Shown here piece by piece: positions 16,900-25,388 of a stretch of 64,000 bases of DNA (position 1 is the stretch's first letter; each line of letters begins with the position of its first letter). Origin of the DNA: Paenibacillus sp. PL2-23 (GTDB lineage: Bacteria; Bacillota; Bacilli; Paenibacillales; Paenibacillaceae); NCBI RefSeq assembly GCF_040834005.1, contig NZ_CP162129.1, positions 5,390,501 through 5,454,500 on the forward strand, written 5' to 3'. The notes under the pieces were generated by a model that searched no databases, was not told the DNA's origin, and was given only the letters and a program-made list of their open reading frames with translations. Position numbers and translations under genes: made by a program.

Positions 16900-18099
16900 A
16901 TGAATTCATCGATTTCTATCCCTAAAAAAGAGCAAATCCATGAGCTTCAGCTGGTTCGGGCCATCGCGATTATCGGCGTCCTCTCTGTCCACGCCAGCGC
17001 AGCGGCCACTGTCACCATGAAGGACTCGGCTTATTTTTTCGGCTACAATCTCGTCAATATCTTTATGCGGTTTGGCACGCCAACCTTTATTCTGCTCAGC
17101 AGCTTCGTATTGTTCTACAGCTATTATAACCGTCCGCTGGACGGCAAGCTGATCGGAAGCTTCTACAAACGGCGGCTGCTCTATATCCTGGTGCCGTATA
17201 TTGTTGTGTCTGCGATGTATTTCATCTATTTGAAGCTCGCCTACCAGCAGCCCTTCTGGACATTCGCGTCTCTTGATGAGTTCTGGCAGAAGCTGCGGAC
17301 CGGGAAGGTGTACGCCCATCTGTATTTTGTCTATATCAGCATTCAGTTCTACCTTCTGTTCCCGATCCTGCTGTGGGTATCGAAGCGCTGGCCCAAGCTC
17401 GTGTACGGCTTCATCCCATTCGGGTTCGCGGCGCAGTGGGCGTTCGTGCTGTACAATTATTATGTGGAGCCTGTGAAGGACAAGGGGAGCTGGTCGCTGT
17501 CTTATTTCTCCTTCTTTTTCGTTGGGGCGTTCCTCGGCATCTATTATCCCAAGCTGAAAAAATGGATCGCGATGACACGCGAGCATGCTACGGCGGGACG
17601 CGTCGCGCTCTGGCTGCTGCTGCTGGGCGCTTGGCTCGCGCTGGCGCTTGCCCACGTCCGAATCTATCATAACGCACGCGCGTATGGCACTATCTATCCT
17701 GGCATGCTGTACGAGTTTCTATGGAATTTCCATACGCTGTTCTCAGCGTTCGCTGCGCTGGGGCTGTCGTATTTCATGTACAGGCATCTGCCACAATGGA
17801 TCTCGGGAACGCTTTACAGCATCGGCCAGCTGTCCTTCGGCATCTATCTGATCCACATTCTGTTCCTGTTCTTGTATGACCGTTATGTGCCCCATTCCGG
17901 CTTGGCCTGGCTGGAGCACCTTCGCTACTTCGGCAGCTGGGCAGTCATGCTGGCAGGCTCATGGGCAACTGTTGCCGCCGCATCCCGTTTCCTGCCGCTC
18001 AGCTGGGTGCTGTTCGGCCAGACGCCTCGCCGGGAACGGAGCAATGCCCGCTCCAGCGGCGCTCAAGCCAAGAACCAAGCGACCGTCCGGTCGGCCTAG
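16900..18099 (+). CDS. Membrane acyltransferase, acyltransferase-3 family
   Basis: A 399-residue protein with about ten predicted membrane segments and the early family motif ELQLVRAIAIIGVLSVH, whose histidine is thought to be catalytic. Members transfer acetyl, succinyl or other acyl groups to cell-surface glycans, peptidoglycan or antibiotics; the acceptor is unknown. The ATG at 16900 is preferred over one 102 bp upstream because AAAGGA precedes it and the protein then starts just before the conserved motif. The basic alanine-rich tail is poorly conserved. A tandem repeat array follows the stop. Confidence 0.85.
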   Translation: MNSSISIPKKEQIHELQLVRAIAIIGVLSVHASAAATVTMKDSAYFFGYNLVNIFMRFGTPTFILLSSFVLFYSYYNRPLDGKLIGSFYKRRLLYILVPYIVVSAMYFIYLKLAYQQPFWTFASLDEFWQKLRTGKVYAHLYFVYISIQFYLLFPILLWVSKRWPKLVYGFIPFGFAAQWAFVLYNYYVEPVKDKGSWSLSYFSFFFVGAFLGIYYPKLKKWIAMTREHATAGRVALWLLLLGAWLALALAHVRIYHNARAYGTIYPGMLYEFLWNFHTLFSAFAALGLSYFMYRHLPQWISGTLYSIGQLSFGIYLIHILFLFLYDRYVPHSGLAWLEHLRYFGSWAVMLAGSWATVAAASRFLPLSWVLFGQTPRRERSNARSSGAQAKNQATVRSA

Positions 18100-18112
18100 C
18101 GGCTGGTGCGGG

Positions 18113-18442
18113 ATGGCGCACCGCTGCACACCGTAACAGCGACACCTCGTGTCGCTGTAACACCAACTAGCTGCTCTGGCGCCGCCATAACGATCCCACG
18201 TGTCGCTGTTGCTCCTGCTGGCGCACCATTTGCTGCCATAGCGACACCTCGTGTCGCTGTAACACCAACTAGCTGCTCTGGCGCCGCTATAACGATCCCA
18301 TGTGTCGCTGTTGCTCCTGCTGGCGCGGCTTTGCTGCCATAGCGACACCTCGTGTCGCTGTAACACCAACTAGCTGCTCTGGCGCCGCCATAACGATCCC
18401 ACGTGTCGCTGTTGCTCCTGCTGGCGCGCCATTTGCTGCCAT
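18113..18442. repeat. Tandem repeat array 1: three copies of a 102-bp unit made of two 51-bp halves
   Basis: Units begin at 18138, 18240 and 18341. Each splits into a 51-bp half A, which starts with the perfect hairpin AGCGACAC-CTC-GTGTCGCT, and a diverged half B of 51, 50 and 51 bp. Both halves share a CGTGTCGCTGT block and end in GCYGCCAT. A truncated B-like piece precedes the first copy at about 18113. It lies between the convergent acyltransferase and hisC genes. Copies are nearly identical, so recent expansion or active homogenisation is likely. No unique spacers, hence not CRISPR. Confidence 0.9.
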
Positions 18443-18586
18443 ACAATATACCCTGCCCACACGTGACCGTAGGCGAGCAACACCCCTGCCGCTCAACTTG
18501 CAGAAGAAGAACAAAAAAAGGTGCCCAAGGCACCTTTTTTATTTGTATATCCGTATGCTGCACCGAGCGCGGCAGCTGCAGGCCGC
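18443..18586. other. Remainder of the intergenic region between the acyltransferase and hisC
   Basis: Besides the array there is only the hisC terminator; no gene is supported. A frame of about 155 codons on the minus strand spans the repeats but is explained by the 51-bp periodicity. Confidence 0.6.
18513..18540 (-). terminator. Bidirectional terminator at the hisC 3' end
   Basis: GGTGCC-CAA-GGCACC flanked by A7 on one side and T6 on the other, so it can end transcription from both the acyltransferase and hisC sides. Confidence 0.9.
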
Positions 18587-19666
18587 TTACGCTTGGCCAA
18601 GCTCGCGCACTGTCTCCGCCAGAGCGGCGAGGAACGTGTCCATCTCCTCATCCGTGCCGATGCTGACGCGCAGATGATTGTCGATGCGCTTGGAGGCGAA
18701 ATAACGGACGAGCACGCCCTTCTCCCGCAGCTGGAGGAAGATGTCCTTCGCCGCAATCACGGGATGCGAGATGAACAGGAAGTTTGCCGCGGAAGCCGTG
18801 CCCTGGAAGCCGAGCTCCGCCACCTGCCGCGCAATGCGCTCGCGTGTGCGGATGACCCGCTCCGTCGTCTCGCGGAAATAAGCGTCGTCCTGCAGCGACG
18901 CCACGGCGCCATGCAGCGCCAATCTGTCCAGCGTATAGGAATTAAACGAATTCTTGATGCGGTCGAGCCCTTCAATCAGCTCCTCCGAGCCGAAGGCGAA
19001 GCCGACGCGCAGCCCTGCGAGCGAACGGGACTTCGACAGCGTCTGAATGACGAGCAGGTTCGGATAGTCCGGCACCAGCTTCACTGCGGACTCCCCGCCG
19101 AAGTCGATGTAAGCCTCGTCGATAATGACGACGCGATCAGGGTTCCCCTTGAGAATCGCCTCAATATCGGCAAGCGGAAGCAGCTTGGCCGTCGGCGCGT
19201 TCGGGTTCGGCAGGATGATGCCGCCGTGATCCTCCGCCGACGCAAACTCGTCCACCGGAATGTTGAACTCATTATCCAGCGGAATGAGTCTCGGCGATAG
19301 ACGGTACAGCTGGGCGTACACCTTGTAGAAGCTGTATGTAATATCAGGGAACAGGAGCGGCTTCCCAGGATCGAAGAAAGCCGCGAACGCGAACGCAAGC
19401 ACCTCGTCGGAGCCATTGCCTACAAACACCTGCTTCGCAGGCAAGCCATAGCAGCGAGCCGCCTCCTGAATCAAGGCGTCGCAGGTGGGATCGGGATACA
19501 GCCGCAGATCAGCGTCCGCCGCCGCCGCGATAGCCTCCAGCGCCTTCGGTGAAGGCGGATACGGATTTTCGTTGGTGTTCAGTTTAATATACGTCTTGTC
19601 CTTCGGCTGCTCGCCGGGCACATATGGCTCCAGCGATCCGGCGAGCGGACTCCAATACTTGCTCAT
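18587..19666 (-). CDS. hisC: Histidinol-phosphate aminotransferase
   Basis: A 359-residue PLP enzyme of fold type I (class II aminotransferases) that converts imidazole-acetol phosphate and glutamate to histidinol phosphate. Visible are the N-terminal KLNTNENPYPPSP, the NPNAPTA loop, the DEAYIDF cofactor aspartate, and the PLP lysine in TLSKSRSLAGLRVGF. Homologues can also act on aromatic amino acids. It lies outside any his operon, at the end of a mobA-GNAT-vanZ-hisC unit with 3 bp to the vanZ-like gene, so a dedicated histidine role is not certain. Confidence 0.92.
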   Translation of the reverse strand: MSKYWSPLAGSLEPYVPGEQPKDKTYIKLNTNENPYPPSPKALEAIAAAADADLRLYPDPTCDALIQEAARCYGLPAKQVFVGNGSDEVLAFAFAAFFDPGKPLLFPDITYSFYKVYAQLYRLSPRLIPLDNEFNIPVDEFASAEDHGGIILPNPNAPTAKLLPLADIEAILKGNPDRVVIIDEAYIDFGGESAVKLVPDYPNLLVIQTLSKSRSLAGLRVGFAFGSEELIEGLDRIKNSFNSYTLDRLALHGAVASLQDDAYFRETTERVIRTRERIARQVAELGFQGTASAANFLFISHPVIAAKDIFLQLREKGVLVRYFASKRIDNHLRVSIGTDEEMDTFLAALAETVRELGQA

Positions 19667-19669
19667 CGT

Positions 19670-20131
19670 CTAGGTTCCTCTCCTCATGAATGGCCGGGTC
19701 AGCAGCAATCCGATCCAAGCGCCGGCCGTGTTCAATATAATATCGTCAATGTCGAAGCTGCCGACCTTCATCAGCATCTGGGCAAGCTCCACTGTGCCGA
19801 TCAAGCAGACGCAGGCGGCCACCAGCATGTGGCTGCGGCTGAACCGCGTGTGCAGAAGCGGCAGGAACATGCCAATCGGAATAAACAAGATCAGATTGCC
19901 GAATACATTTTTGACCCAGGTATCGAAGTTAAAATAATGCCGGTACACCACATACCGCTCAATCGTCTCGAACGGTACGAGATTGTAGGCGTAGTCGTCC
20001 ATCAGCGCACGGTCACGCAGGAACAGGAGATTCAACATGATTGCGGCATACAGCATCGCCAGCACAGTAACGGTTACGTTAAAGCCCAGCCGCTTGCTGT
20101 GCGCGTTCCGGTACCATCTAACGGCAATCAC
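19670..20131 (-). CDS. VanZ-like membrane protein
   Basis: A 153-residue protein with four predicted membrane segments and the VanZ-domain pattern NLVPF ... NLILFIPIGMFLP ... EVxQ-like VELAQ ... DIDDIILNTAGAWIG. VanZ-family proteins are linked to resistance to lipoglycopeptides in some species, but most have no known role. The only in-frame start is a GTG that overlaps the GGAGG sequence, so the true start is uncertain. It is sandwiched between a GNAT gene and hisC. Confidence 0.83.
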   Translation of the reverse strand: MIAVRWYRNAHSKRLGFNVTVTVLAMLYAAIMLNLLFLRDRALMDDYAYNLVPFETIERYVVYRHYFNFDTWVKNVFGNLILFIPIGMFLPLLHTRFSRSHMLVAACVCLIGTVELAQMLMKVGSFDIDDIILNTAGAWIGLLLTRPFMRRGT

Positions 20132-20144
20132 CTCCCTCGCATCG

Positions 20145-20666
20145 TTATGGCTGCTCTGCGGACACCTTCCTGCCCATAATAACCAAGTCGCGCTCCACGC
20201 CGTCGAGCACAGCTACGCGAGGCAGGAAGCCGTATTGCTCAAAGCCGAACCTCCGAAGCAGCCGCAGGCTTGGCTCATTATGACCGAAGACGAAGCCCAG
20301 CAGCGTCGTCAGCCCCAGACGGGGACACTCCCGCAGCGCCCTCTCAATCAGAACAGAGCCTAAGCCCCGCGCGCGATGCTTCTCGTCTATGTATATGCTG
20401 ATCTCAGCCGTTGCTTGATAAGCCGGACGGCCGTAGAAGGATTGGTAGCTAAGCCAAGCGCCAATCTCCCCGTCCTCCATGCGAACAATCCAGATCGGCC
20501 GCTTGTCGGGTGAATGCGCATCGAACCACGCTCGCTTGCTCTCCACCGTCGCTGGCTCCAGATCGGCTGTAACCATGCGGCTGGCGATAGTTGAGTTGTA
20601 GATGTCCACAATCCGCTCCAGATCGGAGGGCTCGGCATCATGTATGGTGTAGGCTGGCAGGCTCAT
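20145..20666 (-). CDS. GNAT N-acetyltransferase, phosphinothricin/methionine-derivative acetyltransferase-like
   Basis: A 173-residue GNAT fold with the opening IHDAEPSDLERIVDIYNSTI and acetyl-CoA-binding loop KHRARGLGSVLI. The pattern (YNSTI, FYGRPAYQATAEISIYI, RRFGFEQYG) is that of the PAT/MnaT group that acetylates phosphinothricin, methionine sulfoximine or sulfone. The natural substrate is unknown. Its start overlaps the mobA stop by 4 bp, so translation is coupled. Confidence 0.85.
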   Translation of the reverse strand: MSLPAYTIHDAEPSDLERIVDIYNSTIASRMVTADLEPATVESKRAWFDAHSPDKRPIWIVRMEDGEIGAWLSYQSFYGRPAYQATAEISIYIDEKHRARGLGSVLIERALRECPRLGLTTLLGFVFGHNEPSLRLLRRFGFEQYGFLPRVAVLDGVERDLVIMGRKVSAEQP

Positions 20667-21364
20667 CTCTCATCTCTCCGCATTCTATCCAAATATTGTT
20701 CATAATCTTCCGGCGTGTTGAGGTTGCATAACGTTCCCCCATCAGCCGTGCTCTCAGCAACTGCTCCCGTACTCTCAGCGGTAAAAGCCAGCCTAATCGT
20801 CCGAAGCCGATCCAGCAGCCGCATGACCCTATAGTCGCGCTGGACCAGCGACTCGGCCACGGCTGCGGCAGCCCGGGTATGATATAACGCATGGAACGGC
20901 TGGCCGCTGACATGGATGACATCCGCCTCGCCGTCTCTCTCCCGTGCGGCCTCGCGCATACGCGCCAGCAGCGAGGGAGATACCTCCGGCATATCGCACG
21001 CCATGACGAACACATAGCCTGGCGGCAGCACGGATAAGCCCGCATGCAGACCGGCAAGCGGACCGTCGCCGGGGTACGCGTCCAGCACGAAACGAACTCG
21101 CCCGGACTCCAGCTCCTTCCGGCAGCCCGCAAGCGCTTCGCGGTACTGCTGCACACGCTCCGTCGTCCCCGCTGCAATCGTTACCGAGTCCATCAGGCCC
21201 AGCATCCCTGCAACCAGCCGCTCCAGCAACGTCTGCCCGTCCATGTGCAGCAGAGCCTTGTCCCTGCCCATCCGGCTGCTGCGCCCTCCCGCAAGGATCA
21301 GACCGTGCAGTGGACAGTCCGGAGTATTCCCCTCGTTCCTCATCGCCAATCCCTCCAGCTTCAT
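20663..21364 (-). CDS. mobA: Molybdenum cofactor guanylyltransferase
   Basis: A 233-residue protein with the nucleotidyltransferase motif LILAGGRSSRMGRDKALL and the metal-binding aspartate in FVMACDMPEVS. It attaches GMP to molybdopterin. The ATG at 21364 has GAGGAGG five bases away; another ATG 21 bp later also has GGAGGG, so either could serve. No other moa/moe/mob gene is in the window. It leads a unit with GNAT, vanZ-like and hisC genes, a grouping with no obvious functional link. Confidence 0.88.
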   Translation of the reverse strand: MKLEGLAMRNEGNTPDCPLHGLILAGGRSSRMGRDKALLHMDGQTLLERLVAGMLGLMDSVTIAAGTTERVQQYREALAGCRKELESGRVRFVLDAYPGDGPLAGLHAGLSVLPPGYVFVMACDMPEVSPSLLARMREAARERDGEADVIHVSGQPFHALYHTRAAAAVAESLVQRDYRVMRLLDRLRTIRLAFTAESTGAVAESTADGGTLCNLNTPEDYEQYLDRMRRDER

Positions 21365-21387
21365 ACATGCCTCCTCGGCATACAGAC

Positions 21388-21418
21388 AGCCCGCCCGGCG
21401 CAATAGGCCGGACGGGCT
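21388..21418 (-). terminator. GC-rich hairpin between glnS and mobA
   Basis: A stem of 12-13 bases with a mismatch, centred on GCAATA, lies 20 bp past the glnS stop. No T run follows, so it may terminate, attenuate or protect the glnS mRNA end. Confidence 0.5.
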
Positions 21419-21437
21419 GCTGTCATGCCGAATGCCG

Positions 21438-23111
21438 TTAGGCCTTCGAAGGATCGAACGAGCTCTTCAAGGAGACAATGCGGTTGAACGCAAGCTTCTC
21501 CTCTGTAGAATCCTTCGGATCGACATTGAAGTAGCCGTGACGGAAGAACTGGAACTTGTCGCCGCCAGCCGCCTCCTTCATGTTCGGCTCCACATAGCCG
21601 CGCTCCACGGACATCGAATTGGGGTTGATCCGCTCCAGGAAGGACGCGCCCTCCTCCTTCGATTCGTCGAGAATAAGGGGCTCATAGAGGCGGAATTCAG
21701 CCGGAACGGCCCCCGACGCCTCCACCCAGTGGATGGTGCCCTTCACCTTGCGCTCACTGAAGCCGCTGCCGCTCTTTGTCTTGGGATCGTACGTGCAGCG
21801 AAGCTCGATCACTTCACCGTTCTCGTCCTTGATGACCTCTTGGCACGTAATGAAATACGCGTGCTTCAGGCGCACCTCGTTGCCCGGGAACAGACGGAAG
21901 TACTTGCTGGGCGGATTCTCCATGAAGTCGTCCTGCTCGATATAAATCTCGCGCGAGAACGGAATTTGGCGCGTGCCCATCTCTTCATTCTCCGCGTTGT
22001 TCTCCGCCTCCAGCAGCTCGACCTGTCCCTCTGGATAATTCGTGATGACGACCTTCAGAGGCCGCAGCACCGCCATCGTGCGCAGAGCCTTCAGCTTCAG
22101 ATCCTCCCGGATAAAATATTCCAGGTTCCGCTCATCCACCACGCTGTTGCTCTTCGCCACACCGATCTCGCGGCAGAACGCGCGGAGCGCTTCCGGCGTA
22201 TAGCCCTTGCGGCGCAGGCCGCTGATCGTCGGCATACGCGGATCATCCCAGCCGCTGACGACGCCCTCATCTACCAGCTGCTTCAGGTAGCGCTTGCTCA
22301 TGACCGTATTGGTCAGGTTCAGCCGCGCGAACTCGTATTGCCGCGGCTGTGCCTCCATCTCGCACTCCGCGATCGCCCAGTCGTACAGCGGTCGATGGTC
22401 CTCGAATTCCAGCGTGCATATGGAGTGCGTAATACCCTCGATTGCGTCGCTTAGCGGATGCGCGTAATCGTACATGGGATAGATGCACCACGCATCCCCT
22501 GTGCGGTGGTGATGCGAATGCGAGATCCGATACAGCACCGGGTCGCGCATCGTCATATTGGGCGAAGCCATATCGATCTTGGCGCGAAGCACACGCTCGC
22601 CGTCCTTGAACTCGCCCGCGCGCATGCGCGCGAACAGATCGAGATTCTCCTCCACGCCGCGATTCCGGTAAGGGCTCTCCTTGCCCGGCTCCGTCAATGT
22701 GCCTCTCATCTCGCGCGTCTGCTCAGCCGTCAGATCGCAGACGTACGCCTTGCCCTTCTTGATCAGCAGCACCGCGCGATTGTACAGCTCCTCGAAATAA
22801 TCGGAAGCGAAGCGGAGCTCCTCCCAGTCGAAGCCGAGCCACTTCACATCTTCTTGAATGGACTCCACATATTCCGTATCTTCTTTCACCGGATTCGTAT
22901 CATCGAAACGAAGGTTCGTCTTGCCCTTGAACTCGTCAGCCAGCTCGAAATTCAGACAGATCGACTTGGCGTGTCCGATATGCAGGTAGCCGTTCGGCTC
23001 CGGCGGGAATCGCGTGATGACTTCCTGCACGCGGCCGCTCTTTAAATCTTCCACGACGATGTTTTTAATAAAGTTTGAGGATGATGTCTTGTTCTCCACA
23101 GCGCTCTCCAC
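21438..23111 (-). CDS. glnS: Glutaminyl-tRNA synthetase
   Basis: A 557-residue class I synthetase with PPEPNGYLHIGHAKS (HIGH motif) near residue 36 and VMSKR (KMSKS counterpart) near residue 270, the catalytic core plus the beta-barrel anticodon domains of GlnRS. It charges tRNA-Gln directly. Many Bacilli lack GlnRS and make Gln-tRNA with GatCAB from misacylated Glu-tRNA, so its presence is notable though not unique. FDDTNPVKEDTEYVESI is typical GlnRS rather than GluRS. Monocistronic or leading the mobA unit. Confidence 0.93.
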   Translation of the reverse strand: MESAVENKTSSSNFIKNIVVEDLKSGRVQEVITRFPPEPNGYLHIGHAKSICLNFELADEFKGKTNLRFDDTNPVKEDTEYVESIQEDVKWLGFDWEELRFASDYFEELYNRAVLLIKKGKAYVCDLTAEQTREMRGTLTEPGKESPYRNRGVEENLDLFARMRAGEFKDGERVLRAKIDMASPNMTMRDPVLYRISHSHHHRTGDAWCIYPMYDYAHPLSDAIEGITHSICTLEFEDHRPLYDWAIAECEMEAQPRQYEFARLNLTNTVMSKRYLKQLVDEGVVSGWDDPRMPTISGLRRKGYTPEALRAFCREIGVAKSNSVVDERNLEYFIREDLKLKALRTMAVLRPLKVVITNYPEGQVELLEAENNAENEEMGTRQIPFSREIYIEQDDFMENPPSKYFRLFPGNEVRLKHAYFITCQEVIKDENGEVIELRCTYDPKTKSGSGFSERKVKGTIHWVEASGAVPAEFRLYEPLILDESKEEGASFLERINPNSMSVERGYVEPNMKEAAGGDKFQFFRHGYFNVDPKDSTEEKLAFNRIVSLKSSFDPSKA

Positions 23112-23349
23112 CCGCGACCAACCTTTCCCATTACGAATTTCGTTATCTATTTATAATACACAAATTATGGGGAAATTACACGTGCCAAACGCCGTCGCAG
23201 CTTGTCTGCTTCGCAGTATATTCGTTACCGGCTGCAACATATACCCGCTTTACTGCGTTTTATAACATTTGTTTTATTAGAATCCTCTCACTTTCAACAC
23301 GAATCTACAATTTGCCATTATAGTAGACCTTAAGTTGTTTAATCATACT

Positions 23350-23473
23350 GCCTAATTCCCGATCGGGAAACGGGGGAACCACTCTGGGTGAATTGATCTC
23401 GACGTTCGGCTCGCTGAACGCCTTGGAGATCATAGGGAACCTTCAACCGAACCCCACAGCTAACCTCGTAGGC
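23350..23473 (+). ncRNA. Cyclic di-AMP riboswitch (ydaO-yuaA class)
   Basis: The leader contains the class hallmarks in order: GCCTAATTCC at 23350, a hairpin leading into GGGGGAACC, TGGGTGAATTGATC, and GATCATAGGG. It ends with CCGAACCCC and CAGCTAACCTCGTAGGC up to 23473, where TAGGC closes the P1 helix with GCCTA at the 5' end. In this class c-di-AMP binding usually turns genes off, and cell-wall hydrolases are frequent targets. The ribosome binding site lies only a few bases past P1, so control of translation is possible; no terminator is evident. Confidence 0.9.
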
Positions 23474-23493
23474 ACCGGAAGGAGCTCCACCAA

Positions 23494-23979
23494 TTGAAGA
23501 AGAAAGTAAGCATGATCCTTGCGGGCCTCGTTCTGCTGCTCGCATTCCAGGCGGGAAGCGTATTCGCAAGCGCTTCCAAGATGGACGGCATTATCGACGA
23601 CTTAATTGGCACGAGATATTCGTATGGCGGCACATCCGTGAAGGGCTTTGACTGCTCCGGATTCACGGGATACGTATTCGGGAAGATGGGCTTGGACCTC
23701 CCGCGCAGATCGGTAGATCAAGCGTCCGTTGGCACCAAGGTAGCGAAGGCTGATCTGCAGCCAGGAGATCTTGTCTTCTTCGACACAAGCGGCCACAACA
23801 ACGGCGGCATCTCGCATGTTGGCATCTACGTTGGAGACGGCAGCTTCGCTCATGCCTCCACTAGTAAGGGCGTAACAGTCGACAAGCTTGAATCCTCTTA
23901 CTACAAGTCGCGCTTCGTTACCGCGCGCCGCGTAATGGATGAAGAGACGTTCAAGACGTTCACGCAAGCAACACAATAA
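23494..23979 (+). CDS. Secreted NlpC/P60 peptidoglycan endopeptidase
   Basis: A 161-residue exported hydrolase: a signal peptide (to about residue 27, SVFASA) followed directly by a minimal NlpC/P60 domain with catalytic Cys in FDCSGFTGYVF, His in ISHVGIYVGDG and a third polar residue in FAHAS. It should cleave the gamma-D-Glu/DAP bond of stem peptides. There is no LysM, SH3 or SLH anchor. The start is TTG with AAGGAG at a good distance. It is controlled by the c-di-AMP riboswitch in its leader, linking wall turnover to turgor and wall stress. Confidence 0.93.
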   Translation: MKKKVSMILAGLVLLLAFQAGSVFASASKMDGIIDDLIGTRYSYGGTSVKGFDCSGFTGYVFGKMGLDLPRRSVDQASVGTKVAKADLQPGDLVFFDTSGHNNGGISHVGIYVGDGSFAHASTSKGVTVDKLESSYYKSRFVTARRVMDEETFKTFTQATQ

Positions 23980-23991
23980 GCCATCGTACAC

Positions 23992-24022
23992 AGCGGGCGC
24001 CTTCCTAGGGAAGGCGCCCGCT
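23992..24022 (+). terminator. Hairpin terminator of the NlpC/P60 gene
   Basis: A 13-14 bp stem rich in GC (23992-24005 with 24009-24022), 13 bp past the stop. The following T tract is very short. Confidence 0.7.
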
Positions 24023-24043
24023 TGGATGCTCCGCAGGAATCTG

Positions 24044-24085
24044 AAGAAGGCTGCTCTATCGTCCCAGCGATAGAGCAGCCTTCTT
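24044..24085 (-). terminator. Terminator of the MFS gene
   Basis: A perfect 18-bp stem (24044-24061 with 24068-24085) between the convergent NlpC and MFS genes; probably works in both directions. Confidence 0.8.
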
Positions 24086-24094
24086 GTCTTCCCA

Positions 24095-25327
24095 TTAATT
24101 CCGCAGTCTTCGTCCAAGCGCCAGCATCAGCAGCAGGACCATAAGCATCAACACGACTGAGCCTGCCAGGCTCTGAATAGTCGTCCCAACGGGATAGCTG
24201 TCCATCAGCCAGCCCGTTAGCCGGGGCAGCAGGGCTCCGCCCAAGCCGCCCAGCGCCACCAGCAAGCTCGTCGTTCGCTCCGTCATGCCAGGAAGCAAGC
24301 CATTCGCATACACGAGCGCAATGCCGAATATGCCGGAGAAGCATAAGCCGATCAATCCAATTAAGATGAGAGCCATCCCCTCCGTTGCCGATACCGCCAA
24401 GCCTCCGAAGGCCAGGGTCGCCCCAGCAGTGAACAGCGCCAGATAACGGCCATGCCCTATCCGATCGGCCAGCACTCCCGCGAACAATCGCCCCAGCACG
24501 ACCGACCCCCAGAACAAGCTCAGCGCCGCGGCGGCCGAAGCCTCCTCCATGCCCATACGCTCGATTAGGATAGAGGGAAGGTAATTCGAGAAGCTCATCT
24601 CCACACCGACGTATACCAGGAAGAAGAGCGCGCTCATGATAAGGAACGGCAGCGAACGCGACGAATAGCCCAGCCAGCCTCTGGCGTGAACGGGAGCCAG
24701 GGACGTCCTCGCGTCGGAGGGAGAAGCCGCCTTCTTACCCTCCGCCTCGGCTGACGCCGCTGTCCACCTCATACCCAAGCTGTCCTCCAGAGCGCCGAAG
24801 GACATCGTCAGCCATAGCACGAAAGTGATGCCGGCCATGGCCGATAGGATCGGGAAGGACAGCTGCCATATATGGAGCTGAATCAAATAAGCAGCCGTGA
24901 GCGGAATGACAAGCGCTCCCAAGCCGAAGAATGTCTCCAGCCGGCTCATCGCCGACGCTTTGCCCTTCACCAGATCAATGACGGCGGCTCCCACAATCGC
25001 CTCGGTCATGCCGAAGCCGATACCTGCAAGCGGCGCAAATGCCAGCATCCAGCCCCAAGGGAGCAGCAGGCTGTAAGCCGCTTCGGCGATGGTCAGCAGC
25101 CCAAGTCCAATCAAGACCGCCGTACGCTTGCCTACTCGCGCCGTCAAGGAGGGAGCAAGCAGCACCCCCGCCAGAAAGCCGAGGAATTGGTTCATAATCC
25201 ATTGCCCGCCGTCCCTGTACGTCAGGCCATAATAGTCGATGAGCTGCTCCAGAACGGCTCCGCCAACGACATGCGCGATGCCGATGACCAGATAGGACAA
25301 GCAGCCCAGCCACATTAGCTTTTTCAT
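24095..25327 (-). CDS. Major facilitator superfamily transporter
   Basis: A 410-residue protein with twelve predicted membrane helices and a charged central loop near residues 200-230. The pattern (VGGAVLEQLIDYYGLTYRDGGQW, VLADRIGHGRY, FSGIFGIALVYANGLLPGMTERTTSLL) recalls the FsgL/FucP-like and YfkF-type groups of sugar or drug carriers, but the substrate cannot be named. The ATG at 25327 has AAGGAG ten bases upstream. Divergent from a GNAT gene. Confidence 0.83.
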   Translation of the reverse strand: MKKLMWLGCLSYLVIGIAHVVGGAVLEQLIDYYGLTYRDGGQWIMNQFLGFLAGVLLAPSLTARVGKRTAVLIGLGLLTIAEAAYSLLLPWGWMLAFAPLAGIGFGMTEAIVGAAVIDLVKGKASAMSRLETFFGLGALVIPLTAAYLIQLHIWQLSFPILSAMAGITFVLWLTMSFGALEDSLGMRWTAASAEAEGKKAASPSDARTSLAPVHARGWLGYSSRSLPFLIMSALFFLVYVGVEMSFSNYLPSILIERMGMEEASAAAALSLFWGSVVLGRLFAGVLADRIGHGRYLALFTAGATLAFGGLAVSATEGMALILIGLIGLCFSGIFGIALVYANGLLPGMTERTTSLLVALGGLGGALLPRLTGWLMDSYPVGTTIQSLAGSVVLMLMVLLLMLALGRRLRN

Positions 25328-25388
25328 TACCGTATGTTCTCCTTGTTCCTCCACGCCTGAACCGACGCTGCTCTGATATAATAGCTGT

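Noticed and set aside
18113..18442. Possible CRISPR array
   Set aside because: Units are contiguous and nearly identical throughout; there are no unique spacers and no cas genes.
18096..18563. Long minus-strand frame of repeated peptide units over array 1
   Set aside because: Its openness follows from the 51-bp (17-codon) period of the repeat; no ribosome binding site, and the hisC terminator lies within it.
23112..23340. T-box leader for glnS
   Set aside because: The glnS leader shows no T-box core sequence (AGGGTGGNACCGCG type) and the structured RNA here belongs to the opposite strand.
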